Source: Pohlia nutans
Lineage: Eukaryota > Streptophyta > Bryopsida > Bryales > Mniaceae
Assembly (NCBI GenBank): GCA_022496805.1
Contig: CM040100.1
Location: 15,653,009 to 15,717,008, forward strand
Length of the DNA stretch: 64,000 nucleotides
Direction of reading: 5' to 3'
Shown: positions 12,386 through 24,018 of the stretch, one piece after another
Layout: each line of letters begins with the position of its first letter
Numbering within the stretch: the stretch's first letter is position 1
The notes under the pieces: generated by a model
What the model saw: only the letters and a program-made list of their open reading frames with translations
Databases searched by the model: none
What the model was told of the DNA's origin: nothing
Translations under genes and position numbers: made by a program

Positions 12386-13621
12386 ACCCATAAATTTTCT
12401 ACTAAAACAAAACAACAAATCTTCATGATCATTCAAGATCTCTCAATAGGAATTTTAATAAGGGAAGTTTATCAACTCTAATTTATGGTCTACTTGTTAA
12501 ATTTTAAAATTCTAAATATTGTGCATTCTATTGCATTTACAAGCCTTGTGGGTCAAGATCTATGCTGTATTCTATAGCACTTTCACTCGCTATATTTTCC
12601 CAAATTTTTTTATTCTAAGGATTTTTTTTATCATGTGAATTCTTACTATGACTTTTATTTTATATTAAAAGATTGGATTTATTTAGAATGCTTTGAATTT
12701 TAAATATGGTTTTTTCTTTAAAGAGAGCTCAAAAATCTTCTTAAGTTGTGCCGATCTATGCCTTCTAGATTGGAACCAGTTATCAAGACAAAGTTTGGAC
12801 ATACGCATTGGTAGATTGATAGAATTTTGTAGTCATTAGATCATTTCAATGTAAGCGAGAAGCCTTATCAATCAAATATTTGTAGAATTTTGAGTTGTCA
12901 TTTGTAGTAGAAAACACTCCTTGGTTTACTATGTTTATATTTAATTCTACAACTTTTTTTAAAACGTTCTTACCAAAAAGCTGTTTATTTCTAAGTTATT
13001 TATACATGTGTCCAATTAGATGTTCAAAATCTATCAATGATGATTTTGAAATGATTTTCTAAGACCGAACACCAAAAAACTCTTAAAAAGTTTGCCAAAA
13101 ATCAATATTCTATTTTTGGAAAGTAAAAAAATTGTATGATAAAAACGTTTTCTTCCTAAAGTCATGATTGAATACTAAAAAAAAATATATATATCAAAAA
13201 AAAAAAAAAAAAACCATTTAGTCACTTTACATGCAATAGTTGTAGAGCTTTGATTACTCATATGTAGTGGGCGACAATCTTTATTTCACTAGATTTATAT
13301 GAAAATGTATAATTTGTTGGAACTTTCTTCTAACTAGAAATATGTATATTTTAAGTTTATCTATCATGTATCCAATTATAGGTTTAAAATCTATCAAGTT
13401 TGAACTTTAAAAGCTCTTTAAAATTTCTCCAAAATTCAACATTTTAAATTTGGAAAGCAAAACTTGGGATAAATGATCAAAATGCTATCTCCTTGAGATA
13501 TTGATTGAGTATTTCTAAAGAAGTTGATTTCTTATCACTGTAATTGCAATTTTGTGAGTGGTGGTACAAAGGTGTGACAATCTTTTCTTAGGGCACTGTA
13601 CAGTATGAGAATGTACGAATT
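12386..13621. repeat. AT-rich DNA with a diverged ~350-bp tandem duplication
   Basis: About 12870-13180 and 13230-13520 share, in order, TTGTAGTAG-, TGTCCAATTA- and AAAATCTATCAA-type blocks. A partial third unit may follow to 13620. No gene. A T/A-rich run with poly-A lies at 13185-13215. Confidence 0.55.
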
Positions 13622-13872
13622 CAGAGCCCAATCCTGCTGACCCCGGCCCAACCCCGGTTATCCATTGACCGAGGAGTGGCAAGGACAGTTACAGAGCGCG
13701 TGGGCCGACGTGTCAGCCACGTCATACTTTCCCCGGCTTCAACCAATCAGAGCCCACTCCTACTGACCGCACAGGTTACCCATTGACCGAAGTCACCCAA
13801 GGACAGTTACAGAGCGCGTGGGCCGACATGGCAGCCACGTCAGATTCTCACGGGCTTCAACCAATCAGAGCC
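13622..13872 (+). promoter_or_regulatory. Tandemly duplicated 126-bp promoter module with CCAAT and ACGT boxes
   Basis: Two head-to-tail copies, 13622-13747 and 13748-13865, sit 230-480 bp upstream of the ATG at 14104. Each carries GCCACGTCA (13716-13724 and 13834-13842), an ACGT-core element of the kind bound by plant bZIP factors, and CAACCAATCAGAGCC around a CCAAT box (13743-13747 and 13861-13865), the NF-Y site type. A shared block ending GAGCGCGTGGGCCGAC lies between them. The module is GC-rich against AT-rich surroundings. The duplication is seen directly; factor binding is inferred from the motifs. Confidence 0.75.
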
Positions 13873-14103
13873 GAGATTCACCTCCGCCTAGCACACACGG
13901 ACCACACTTTCAAGTGCTCCGGAACGCAACAATCTTGCCCAGAGCTTCTGCCTTCACGCAGAGCTCGTCTCGCCCGCCCTCAATTGTCCCTCACAATCAC
14001 CGCATTCTTATTCTTCTTTCCATTCCACTATCGAGCTATTCGCATTCTTATTCTTTCCAGTCCCTGGCTGCCCCGGAACAACCATTCAATTCGGCCACCC
14101 ACC
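13873..14103 (+). promoter_or_regulatory. Probable core promoter and pyrimidine-rich 5' leader
   Basis: The sequence between the duplicated module and the ATG is C/T-rich with repeated ATTCTTATTCTT stretches, typical of plant 5' untranslated leaders. No clear TATA box was found, so the start site cannot be placed. Confidence 0.4.
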
Positions 14104-16406
14104 ATGGCGTGCGCAGCGGTGTGCAGCAGCTCTCACTGCGCTGCCGGATCCCGTATTCGGTAAGTTTCCTCCTCGTGTGCAGCTCTTGCTTTTTTCAAAG
14201 CTTTTGAGGTGAATTGCAGCTCGTTTGATTGATCTGGAGATAGAAAATTTCTATGTCTTGGGATCCCCGTCGAAGCGTCGTTTACAGCTTTCAACTAGGG
14301 TTTGCTTTTCGTTGGAGCTTTTTGTGATTTTGTGTTCTGTGAATTAAGTAAGGTAGGACATAGTTCCTGGTATTATTAGCTTGGTCAAATCTTGATATGT
14401 GAATGGAAGAGGATTCCAACGCGCCATTCTTTGGATACCGTATGCGAAAGTTAGATGTTCTAATTTCGCTACTGATCCATTTATTCAATATGTTTAAGAG
14501 CGTATTGTTTCAATTTCTACTGTTTAAGATTTTATTATTATTAAATTTTAATGCAAATACTCCCTCCGTCCCATAATAGATGATGCTTTTGAAAAAAATA
14601 AAAAATAAAGCAAACTAGAATGATTTGATCAAATCTCTGAATAAAGTAAGTTTCTATTTCGAAGTAGTTGTCTGTCTAAGCAGTACTCCCTCTATCCCAC
14701 TTAAAAACCTTGTTTTCCTTTGTAATGTACAAAGGAATACACGGTGTTTTAGTGGGACAGAGGGAGTATCATGCAACACATGCTATGTGTGCATGTGGCA
14801 TGTGGTAGCATGGTGATGTTTGATGCAATGTGTTCTTTGATGCAACAAACATATGCTAGCATTGATTTTAGCTAGCTCATATGTTGTTTGTGATCACACA
14901 TTAGCAAAGACAAGCTTCATAAATAAAATGCACTTCCTGTGCACCTGTCTTGTAATTTTGCTTTTGTTAGAATGATTTGCATCAAGGAATTGGGACAATT
15001 TTCTTCCTCAAAAGAATCATCTATTTTGGGACGGAGGGAGTATTATCTAAGATTTGAGGGTGTTGCTTTTGGATGAGTGGTGGTTTCGAGTGTGCTTACC
15101 TTGAGCTTAGGGTTCAGAGAAAGAAAAGCAGAGTGTTGACTGGATTTAAACAGGCTTTTTCTTTTATTTTTGTGTTGAGGCTCGATTGGAATGTGCATCT
15201 TTTGGCAGGACGAGCGATGATTTCTTTTCAGGGAAGCGTGATGTAAGCTTGAACAAGGTAGTATCAATGAGGAGGGCATCTGTAATCAGTGCGGCTTTGA
15301 GGAGTTCCTCGCAGGCTTCGACTGGTTTCAATGGCAGATCATATTCCAATGCATACATTGACCAGCCTTGTGCAATCAACTGCCCCGTAAATACTGATTC
15401 TTCTACCTTCAACGTGGAACTTTGGGTCGAAGAATCTGTACATGAGGTGCGTCCTGTACTCATCCATTTCGTCTCCTCTCTATGCAGAAATGTTCAGATA
15501 TGCACACCTAAAAGTCTCGTGTTAAGGTATGTACACCTAAATTCGTCCAACTAAGCATCTAGGTAATGGACTCACCTGAGTTTTTGTTGTCCATTTCTTT
15601 GCATCCAAAGGTGTCAGCACTTGAGGTATTTGTTCCGCAAATATTGGTCCTCCAGCTCCCCTCCAGTCCTGAACAAGGAGGGACCCTCAGCTTGAGCTTG
15701 AGGCTCCATGGAAACAAGCTCTGATTATGTAAAATGCGGCAAGTTGTTGACCATGTGTCAGTGAAAAAGTAGGGGTCAATCAGTTAAAATTGGTGACCTT
15801 GATTGAATGTGCAGTTGCTAGCAAGCCTATTTTCTTCTTTTTTTAATCGTGTTTTGCATTGGATTGAAAACATTGAGTCAAAGGATAACTCTAATGTCCA
15901 AACAGTACATGCTAAATTGCGTTGAAATCACTGTGCAGATTGTAAAGAACATTCAAGAGGCGCCATTTTTGCAATACGTGTTTGACTGCAAGAGCAGGTT
16001 CAAGGGCAGATCAAAGCGACAGAAGATAACGCAGGAGCTTTTCGAGAATCCCAACTACTGGCCTTCGGTTCGGGAGTCCTTGTCCAAGGTGGATCCTCCC
16101 GATGGTGTGATTCTCGTGCAAAAGTTGGAACCCGGATGCGCGGCCAACAACACTTGCTGTCTTGCAGAGGCCTTGAAGCCGGGTGATGAGGAGATCGTAA
16201 ATTGCCCTCTGCAAGCCGAGGGAGCAGAAACCAACGTGTGGGGAGTGCTTGTGCAAGCGCGAGGTTTCAATGCCAATGCTTGTTACCTGTTGAAGACCAC
16301 CAGGGTGTCGTCCTCTGCTGGGACCTGCACGAGGTACTGTTTGACCAGGGCGACGTGTTTTGGGCCTTCCTACGTGGAGCAGCTTGATAATGCTTGGCTG
16401 TTGTGA
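14104..16406 (+). CDS. Three-exon gene for a predicted plastid protein, DUF7804-like
   Basis: Exons are 14104-14159, 15209-15446 and 15939-16406, all with GT..AG borders and with phases that join cleanly; the product is 253 aa, ending in TGA. The ATG lies in an ACC-ATG-G context. Residues 1-60 are rich in Ser, Ala and Arg with almost no acids, as in a chloroplast transit peptide (inference). The conserved part runs from about residue 88 (ELWVEESVHEIVKN) to the end, with WGVLVQ at 199-204, CYLLKTTRV at 213-221 and a Cys-rich stretch after it. From memory this matches the plant-specific family represented by Arabidopsis At1g27385 (DUF7804), whose biochemical role I do not know. Intron 1 holds a nested Stowaway MITE pair. 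The promoter has a tandem duplication. The gene model is well supported; the family name is recalled, not searched. Confidence 0.82.
14558..15042 (+). mobile_element. Stowaway-like MITE in intron 1, TA target site
   Basis: Begins TACTCCCTCCGTCCCATAAT and ends with the inverse TTTTGGGACGGAGGGAGTA, the well-known Stowaway (Tc1/mariner) terminal repeat, with TA at each outer edge. It is 485 bp, non-coding, and carries a second smaller copy inside. It lies wholly within intron 1 of the DUF7804-like gene. Confidence 0.85.
14684..14768 (+). mobile_element. 85-bp Stowaway-like MITE nested in the larger one
   Basis: Begins TACTCCCTCTATCCCACTTA and ends with the inverse, TAGTGGGACAGAGGGAGTA. It is short enough to fold almost completely into a hairpin. 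It sits inside the 14558-15042 element, so it inserted later or arose from a nested insertion. Confidence 0.8.
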
Positions 16407-17478
16407 TTCTTTCGACTCCATTTCTCTCCAGGGTCAAATTGACTGCACGATTGGAGGTCTACCACAACACCACTGTCCTCCATCTGTTTATCAACTTTGT
16501 ATTTATCTGTACCAGGCTTCATATTAGCAATTTTTTGGGGAAACCCCGGTGTATCATAGTTTATACATTACCGTAACCAGATCCAAGAAACTTGGGGATG
16601 GAGATAGCAGTTGGAGCATAACATTCTTGAAAGGAAGGAAGGAAGAATCAGGGTATCCAAGATGCTCCAATTCTTTGACATCTTTCTTTGGTATTGACCC
16701 TGTTCAAGAATGGAAAGGTTGGTAGTTAGCCAAGTGCAGTTATTGCCAACCAGTGTAACTATAGTGAAGAGGAATATACTTCTTCCAATATTTCTTCCTG
16801 TGGGAATTGGAAGTATGCTGAAGATGTGATCAAGAGACTTCTTGTTAGGAGGCTACAGTAACTGCATGTGTCTGTGGTCTCAGAATGAAAGGTGTTGATG
16901 CTCATTGATGGTTTCAGAATTGAAGGTTTTCCTTGCCATAGCATTCCTTGCTCTTCATTTGTAAATGAAATTTGTAAGGAGCTCTATAAACTAATTATAG
17001 TGGTTTCAAAAGTATCTTTAGATGTTTGAGCATCACAATTTTTTTTGATGCATGGTCTATTGGTCAAAGAACTTTTGGGGCAATTCAAACTACGGCCATC
17101 CAAGTCAAGAGGCTGTCGGAGTTCATGGACAATTGATGTTGAGAGTCCAAAGACTTGGGCTCAAAATATATAACAAAATATAAAGATTGGAGCCTTCGGC
17201 CGGCCATAGTGTGAAGCCCCAAAGGTCAAATCCAAAGTCCAAGCTAAGCCCTTGATAAAATGAAAAATCCCATCAAAAGAATTCGACCCTCTCTTGAGGG
17301 AGAATTTGGTTCCCATTCATTTGGCCCAATTCTTTCCCGAGAGCCCATCACCTTGGCACCAAAATGATAAAAAAAACACTGCCATGTAAGCATTTTGGAA
17401 GGTGACAACCAAAATTTGGCTTTCTTACAAATTGATTTCAATCTAAATTCAACTGCCTCTCAACCTTTAGCCACAGTG
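16407..17478. other. 3' flank of the DUF7804-like gene and intergenic DNA
   Basis: The first ~250 bp are probably 3' untranslated. No perfect AATAAA was seen close to the stop. No further gene. Confidence 0.5.
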
Positions 17479-17872
17479 TAAGGTTGGATGTCCTAAAACC
17501 ACCTCCCCAAATTGTGACATGTAGAGTTGTGATGACATAGTTGAGATTCAAAACCACCAATTTCACTATTCAAGTAAACCAATGGCATGCCAAGCATTGC
17601 GAAGATGTAGTTGGTGGTTTTGGTTATCATTATGAGTGAAAATTAGTACCACATGGTGTGGTCATGGGGAAACCTAGAGGTCTGATTTGGGTCAAGAAGT
17701 TCTTTTCACTTCGAAAATTTGTATCAATTTGAATATTGGGAATTAAATTGCGAAAATTTGTGCATTATGTGAGAAATTTTCTTCCAAATGACCGAAAAAT
17801 ATTTCTCATAAATAACCTTGTTAAAATGAGGCCATATTTCTTAAGTTGGTGGTTTTAGGACATCCAACCTTA
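17479..17872. mobile_element. Family D terminal-inverted-repeat element, 394 bp
   Basis: Begins TAAGGTTGGATGTCCTAAAA and ends with its inverse (TTTTAGGACATCCAACCTTA). Second copy at 34397-34801. Superfamily unknown; the target duplication is not clear. Non-coding. Confidence 0.78.
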
Positions 17873-18418
17873 ACCCCTAAAAGCCCGAGGGGTATTGGAC
17901 AAAACATAGATGTGTTATAATATGTGCCTTCCATATGTTTGATGAAGTTTGGTTCAATAGACAAAATGTAGAATATCATCTCTACAAATTATCCATACGG
18001 TCAAACTTCCAAAAATAACTTTTGATAAATTTTTAATGAATTTAAAAGCATTAACCTTTGAAAATTTGTATAAATTATAATTTTCAATTTTAGAGTTCAA
18101 AATTTAGTATGATTGGTTAAAGTTGGGCTATCTATTGTAAACTTCAAAAAAGCAAAAGAAATGATGGAGAGATCATCATTACTTTCCCCAAATAGCAAAT
18201 TTTATAACACTAAGACAATGTTGAGATGATCTACTTCGAAAAATTCTGCCGGGTGGAGTTTAACTTGCATTGCCATAATTCAAATTGGATTGGAAAGTAG
18301 ACTTGATGTAGTATTTTAAAATATTTTTTATTTTTTCAAAAAATTATTTTTTGTTCCGGGCAGCCCATTAAATTTGGGCAGCGACCAGAAAATGGTCGTT
18401 TGAGCACTTAGGGGTTAA
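17870..18418. mobile_element. piggyBac-type MITE, 549 bp
   Basis: Starts TTAACCCCTAAAAGCCC and ends GAGCACTTAGGGGTTAA, with TTAA at both edges. The interior matches no other copy in the window. It sits exactly at the end of the family D element 17479-17872. Confidence 0.75.
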
Positions 18419-18529
18419 ACCGCCACTTTGAATTGATGTAGGGCATGGTAAACTTTGGGAATCAAGTTTTTAGTTGCATCAGTAATAGTGTATTTAGCCC
18501 TAAAGTGAATGGGTACTATTTGTGTAGTT

Positions 18530-19087
18530 TTAACCCTGAAAGGCCCAACTGACCCTATAGGGGTCGATGAATGATTGTTTTCATCCATATCTCCTTCTTC
18601 ATGAACCTCTTTATTATGAAACATTTTTTAAAGATACTTCATCAAGTTGTTGTTCTATCCAACAGTTGGATTTGGTGTTATTAGTGTACATACTTCTTTA
18701 AAATTACAAACATATAAATGTGTGAAATTTTGACCAAGCCAAAATTGCATTGACTTTAGTTCAAAAGTGGTCATGCAAAAATGAGGTCATAGATTTACGG
18801 AACACAAAAATTTCAAAAAATCACCATGTCAAGAGTATCTCATTTCAAATCCGATTCAACACTTTTTACTCAAAAAATATTAATATTTTTTTTTTCAATT
18901 TTTACTTTCAAAATTTAAAATAAAATATTGGTGATAGCAATGGTGAATCTAACCATTCAGATGGAATCTAAAATTCAAAATGTACAACTTTCATTTGTCC
19001 AAAATATTCCTCCAAACAATACTCTATTAATAATGGTTTTTCTCAAATTGTCAATTCCAGGGACACCTTGTGACCTTTAGGGGTTAA
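18530..19087 (-). mobile_element. Family B piggyBac MITE, inverted, 558 bp
   Basis: Starts TTAACCCTGAAAGGCCC and ends GTGACCTTTAGGGGTTAA. Interior homologous, in reverse, to 7442-8015. Together with the element at 17870 and the large piggyBac element at 19295 it forms a cluster. Confidence 0.8.
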
Positions 19088-19294
19088 ATGTTTCAAAACA
19101 TGTGAAAGTGTGATTTTGAGAAGATAAATAGAGCGGTTAAGATCAAATTTTTTTATCGCTACATAATAATTTCTTATACAATCTCAAAAAGCTATTTTAA
19201 TACTATTTTGGCACTAAACTATTAGCAAAACAATGTTAATTTTTTGAAATTTTAGTGTAGAAAAGGGGTTAAAAAATCTAATGTCAAAAAGAGC

Positions 19295-21053
19295 TTAACC
19301 CCTAAACGACCTCACCATTTTCTGCGTTTTTTTTTGGCAGTTTTTGAGCAATTTTTCAATTAAGCACAATATCGCACCCGGCTTAGTTTTAGGGTAATCC
19401 ACCGTATGATTTTGTCTATTGGATTGAGAGGAATGTGTGGGGTGAAAATTTTCGCACTTCAGATTCTTGGATGTGGAGATTATAGCGTTTGACCAAGATA
19501 TTTTGTGGGTTGACTTTGACGGGCAGTGTGGCTTTTTTCGATCTTTTCTCACTTTTGGAGGTTCGAGCCATGTCCAAAAAATCCAAAAAAATGCGATTCC
19601 ATGTGTTCATGAACAACACAATACACTGAATTTCTTTTTACAAATTTTGCGGTTACAACTCCGAAATTGTGATGCTTGCAATTTGGGACACTTGAAGAGG
19701 GCTTCTGAACAAGGGCTTGCCCGGCTGACCGAGTTGTGATGAGCACAGAATGCAGGGAACGCAATAAGTTAGGTGAGCGGCCACGAAACTGTCAGACAGA
19801 CAATTATATTTATAGCCCGTAGTGGATCCGGGCAAAGAAAAAACATATATAGTGGATCCGGGCAAAGAAAATATATGAAGTACCCTCCTGTCCTAAAACT
19901 ATGACTCTCAACTGCTACGTCGATGCCGCCCACTCCAATGCTTGTCCGTCTGCGCAGAACGTCCCACGAGTTAGCAGCTTGTAAACGTTGTACGACGAAG
20001 TCACAGGTTTCTGTAATTCAAAGTGCAGGAAGAAAAAAAAGAGTCCACGACGAATACATCTTATTGCCGGGGGTCTGAAGCGTGCACTGACCTTCAGTTT
20101 CGGAGTTCCTGATCCGGCCTTCCAACGAAGGAGATGGAACCAAAAATTCAGCCGAAGTCGCATGCTGTGTTGGAGATGTCCGAATCCCAAGTCACCGGGT
20201 GCTCAGTTCGCAGGCTGCCCACGTCGCTGCGGTCGCCGCTCAGATGAGATCGTCAAGTTCAGATCGCCAAGTTCAGGTCGCCATTTAGTTCGGGACACCA
20301 CTCAGTTTGGGACGCCACTCAGCCACATCATAAAGCCGGAAATGAAAGGGGCAGCTCTGATGCTGCCTGCAAGTTGGAAGAAAAAATGAGGAACCGCCGC
20401 GCTGCCAAGCTCGTTATGACACTCCAAAATGCACAGGCTGTTGAGAGCCGGGGTCTAGCCGGCCGAACTCCCAGCCGCGCGTTGCTCCTGGCGCCAGGTC
20501 GGAGTCGCCGGCTGCACAGGCTGGCCATGCACACGGGCTGCCTGTGGAACGGATGCTGCAGTTGGTCAATGGCCGCAGCGGACGGTGGATGGAGGCCGCC
20601 AAGTGAGGAGGTCGCCAAGCCTGATCTGTCGTGGCCTTCGTCATGAAGCAGCCAGTTGTCATGGGAACTGGCTACTAGGCCAAAAAATTGCCACTCATCT
20701 GCACTCAATCGCCCTTAGTGAAAATCTAGTAACCTTGGAAAGCTACTCTGAAATACCCTTCTAGCAAATAGTCAGAATTTTCTACCAAAAAAATTACTCT
20801 CAATTCATTTACTGCAAATATTATAACAGTATACTGTAAATTTGAAGCCCAATGAAGTCTATTTTCTCTTACAATTGGCCTAAAATATGGTACCCCTAAA
20901 AAATAAGCGCTATAAATAATACGAGGTAATAATTATATTGAGCAAAAATTATAAGGGGTAGTAATTATATTGAGCGGAAATTATAAAGGGTAATTCTTAT
21001 AGGGAGCCAAAAATCTAAGGGGCAATATTTAGAAAAGGAATAAAATAGAAGGG
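19295..21053. other. Non-coding left arm of the piggyBac element
   Basis: About 1.75 kb downstream of the transposase gene. A G+C-rich block (19915-20650) has several overlapping open frames on both strands with no recognisable protein, so I do not call a gene. It may be captured host DNA or a long 3' region. Confidence 0.4.
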
Positions 21054-24018
21054 TCAAAATACATAAAAGCCAAATTCATCTAGCCAAAATATACATGTGA
21101 AGGGAAAAAAAAGGAATGGAGAGGGCATAGAAGATTCATACCGTCGAAGTGGAAAGTGGGCCTTGAAAAAACATGTCCCAAGGTGGAAAAACACGTCCCC
21201 GCATTGTGGACATGACAACGAAGTGAGGGTGCTAGAGTGGCAATGCCTACACACTCGTCTTTTCGTGGTCTTCACTAGTGAATGGACATAAGGGCGGCGA
21301 TTGTAAACCGAAGTGACTCCTCTTCTCTTGCCCCAATTAGCCATAAAAGCCTCCGCTAATTTCATAGTGAAATCGATGTGTTCAAGTGAGCGCTTCCCCG
21401 CCGCTTTGGAAAAACTTTTGTGGATAATCCAAGCATTGACACGACACGTGTCAATCATGAAAAACAACAATCGATGCCACCACTTGTGGCTTCTAACTTG
21501 GCAAGAATACTCTCCGCGGAGCTGGTCAGAAACATCAACACCACGCATCCATGTGGTGTATTCCTTGTGAACCGGCGATGTGGGAATATTTTGTTTGCGG
21601 CCTTTGATAGTTCGAGGAACGGTTTCCGGGTTTAGGGGATCGGTAGACACTGGTTTAGCATGGGTAGATAACAAAAGGACCGGTTTTTTGTCTACCCATA
21701 CTACACATGACAACTTACCGCTCACATGCATGCGCCAACCGAGCGATCCTTGTGCCTTGGTGCTCCAACTCTTTTTATCCGCTAGCGCACTAGGAAGTCT
21801 AATGCGATCAGAACGTACCGTTCCAGTACCAAAGGTCCCTAATTGCTCCATGTCCATCAACAATTTCACCGAAGTGAAAAAATTGTCAATGAAAACGAAA
21901 TGATTGCGGCCATGCAATCCCGACATGAGATTCATGACCACTTCATAACCGGTTTTTGCCTCACCGGGTTTAGCGGAACCCAAGGAGCCACGAATTGAAG
22001 CACCCGTATAAACCTCAAAGTCGTACACATATTTTTTGCTAGAGTCCGCAATGCACCATACTTTCACCCCCTACTTACAAGGTTTTTTAGGCAAATATTG
22101 CCGGATTGGACAATATTTACCTTTATACCTAACCATCATCTCATCTACCGTAATCATTTGTCCTAAATTCCAATTTTCTTGGCATCTACGACGAACTTCG
22201 GTCAATAGCCATCGAAGCTTGCCCAACTTGTCGTGATTGGGGTCATCCCGACAAGGCAAGCCTCGGTCGTCCACGACATGAATACAAGCGGTAATCCTCT
22301 CAAACCGTGACCTCGACATACATAACGAAATCACTCAACAATGGATAAAAGGATCACTAGCTTTCCAATATGCTCTATGGTTTGGTAGAATTTTGACACC
22401 CATCAAAATGCAAATTCCCAACCAAGCTTGCAATTCTGGGATTGTCAATTTCCACCAATCCTTTCCCCCTCTTAGGCTCCCTTTATCGTTCACTGTTGCG
22501 GCATACCGGTTCGTTTCATCACACAATTTACCTAATGTTATTTGAGTGATGAATCTCTCAAAAATACATAGCGGTGATGGTAAATCTCGTGGTTGCCAGG
22601 TTGGTCCAGGATTATCACCCAAGAATACAAAAGATGGATGGGTGTACTCTGACCTGGACTGATCCCAATTTTTGTCGATGTCCCGCTGAGTCAACTTTCG
22701 ACGCTTGGATTGGCCTTGCCCACCTCTATTTGCAGCCTGTCCACCTCTCCCCATGGCCATGGCGCCTTCGACGGTCTGCAAGTTGACCTCACCTGCCTCG
22801 ACGACCTCGGCGTTGCTTAGCCCACGTACTGTGCTGGAGCTGCCTCGGCGACCTCCGCGTGCCACTGAACTTGGGCGCTCCGCCTCAGCCGGAGTCGCTG
22901 GAGCCCACTGTAAAACTGCCGATCTGCTTGATCGGCCTCCTCGCCGACCACGTCCTCCGCGCATGGCGCATCTTCCACGTTCTTTACTGCCTGCTACCAC
23001 GTCCTCCACGTTGTCCACTGCCATGCGCTCCGCCTCAGCGCTCCGAACTCCCCGCCCACGTCTTCCGCCTCGCTCCCTTCCGCCACGTCGCCCTCCGCAT
23101 CCCCTGGCCGCAGTCGCCGGCTCCGAAGTCTGGCTAGCCGACTGTCGCATTCGTGCGAGGCACTTCATCCGCTGCCGGCCTTGGGTCGAGCTCTCGCCTA
23201 AAACCGCCGCTGCCTGTGGAATTCGAGCTACTGCCGCCTCAAGCATCTCCGCGTCTTCGTCGATCTGGAAGCTCTGACGCTGCCTGGTTCCATCTCCGAG
23301 CTCGTTGCTTTCTCCCGCACTGGTATCGTCCCTCTCCTTGTTGCAATCGTCGCTTGCTCCGTCACTTGGCCCCTGGCTGTCCTCATCACTAGCTCCGCCA
23401 CCTTCTTCCTGATTGTCTGTATCACTACTTCGGTCCCCACTTCGTTTTCCCTCATAGCGTATGAGATCTTCCAGATCAGTCTCGTCACTACCCTCGGAGA
23501 TTCCGCAGAGAGAATCGCGACACCCTTCTTCCAGTAAGTCGCTTTCTTCGTCGCTGTCATCTCCTCCCTCGGCGCCCCAACAAAGGCCTTCATGAATTGC
23601 TACGCTGTCGTTTGTGTTGTGGCAAGGTGCTGTCCCCTCCGGCCTCGCATGTTGCGGCAGTGTGCTGTGGCTGATTGTCTGCACTTGGTTCGCCGGCTGC
23701 TGAGGCGTCACTCCACCACTCCGTTCGCAGCCATAAGTTGATGGTGTCATTGAATCCGTGATCCTCCCCCTCATTCCGCCGCCGCTTCCACTTGAGAATT
23801 GCTGCTGCATGGTACCGCCACAAGAATCTTAGGCCAGCTGGAGTAGCTCGTCTTGTTAGGCCTTCTCTCACAGGTTGCGCAAGCAGAACTGGCGCATCAA
23901 GCAGCCTGATCAGCCGTCGCGCTTGAACAGTAGAATACCCCTCAGTTGCACACCATGCGTGAATAATCTTCTTCCCTTCTTGTAATTTAGCATGATCTAC
24001 ATCTAGTTGAGTCGCCAT
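21054..24018 (-). pseudogene. piggyBac transposase, interrupted by two stops and a frameshift
   Basis: Reading 24018 to 21054: an N-terminal frame (24018-23590) starting MATQLDVDHAK; a second frame (23810-22338) with acidic and Arg/Gly-rich low-complexity stretches, then the start of the DDE_Tnp_1_7 domain (DNPGPTWQPRDLP); a TGA at 22337-22335; 22334-22074; a TAG at 22073-22071; and 22070-21054. The last three pieces share one frame, so only single codons break the domain. The piggyBac catalytic aspartates are all visible, in VDEMMVRYKG, FIDNFFTS and GVDVSDQL. The tail keeps the Cys-rich CRHC...CPQCGD...HLGTC motif. The first piece is in another frame, so either an indel or an unseen intron lies between about 23810 and 23590. 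I call it a recently inactivated pseudogene. A spliced functional gene is unlikely, because neither stop codon sits near good splice sites that I can see. Confidence 0.85.

Noticed and set aside
13783..14207. Long frames reading from the promoter into exon 1
   Set aside because: The frame is open by chance through the duplicated promoter and leader; the ATG at 14104 has the better context and starts a transit-peptide-like sequence.
15600..15730. Possible alternative exon in intron 2 of the DUF7804-like gene (open for 38 codons after an AAAG acceptor)
   Set aside because: It would replace the conserved C-terminal domain with an unrecognised tail; no support beyond an open frame.
19988..20708. 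Several overlapping open frames on both strands in a G+C-rich block
   Set aside because: All are within the piggyBac element, overlap one another and show no domain; the openness follows from base composition.
22574..23392. Plus-strand frames opposite the transposase (up to 190 codons)
   Set aside because: Proline/arginine-rich mirror frames of the transposase's low-complexity region on the other strand.
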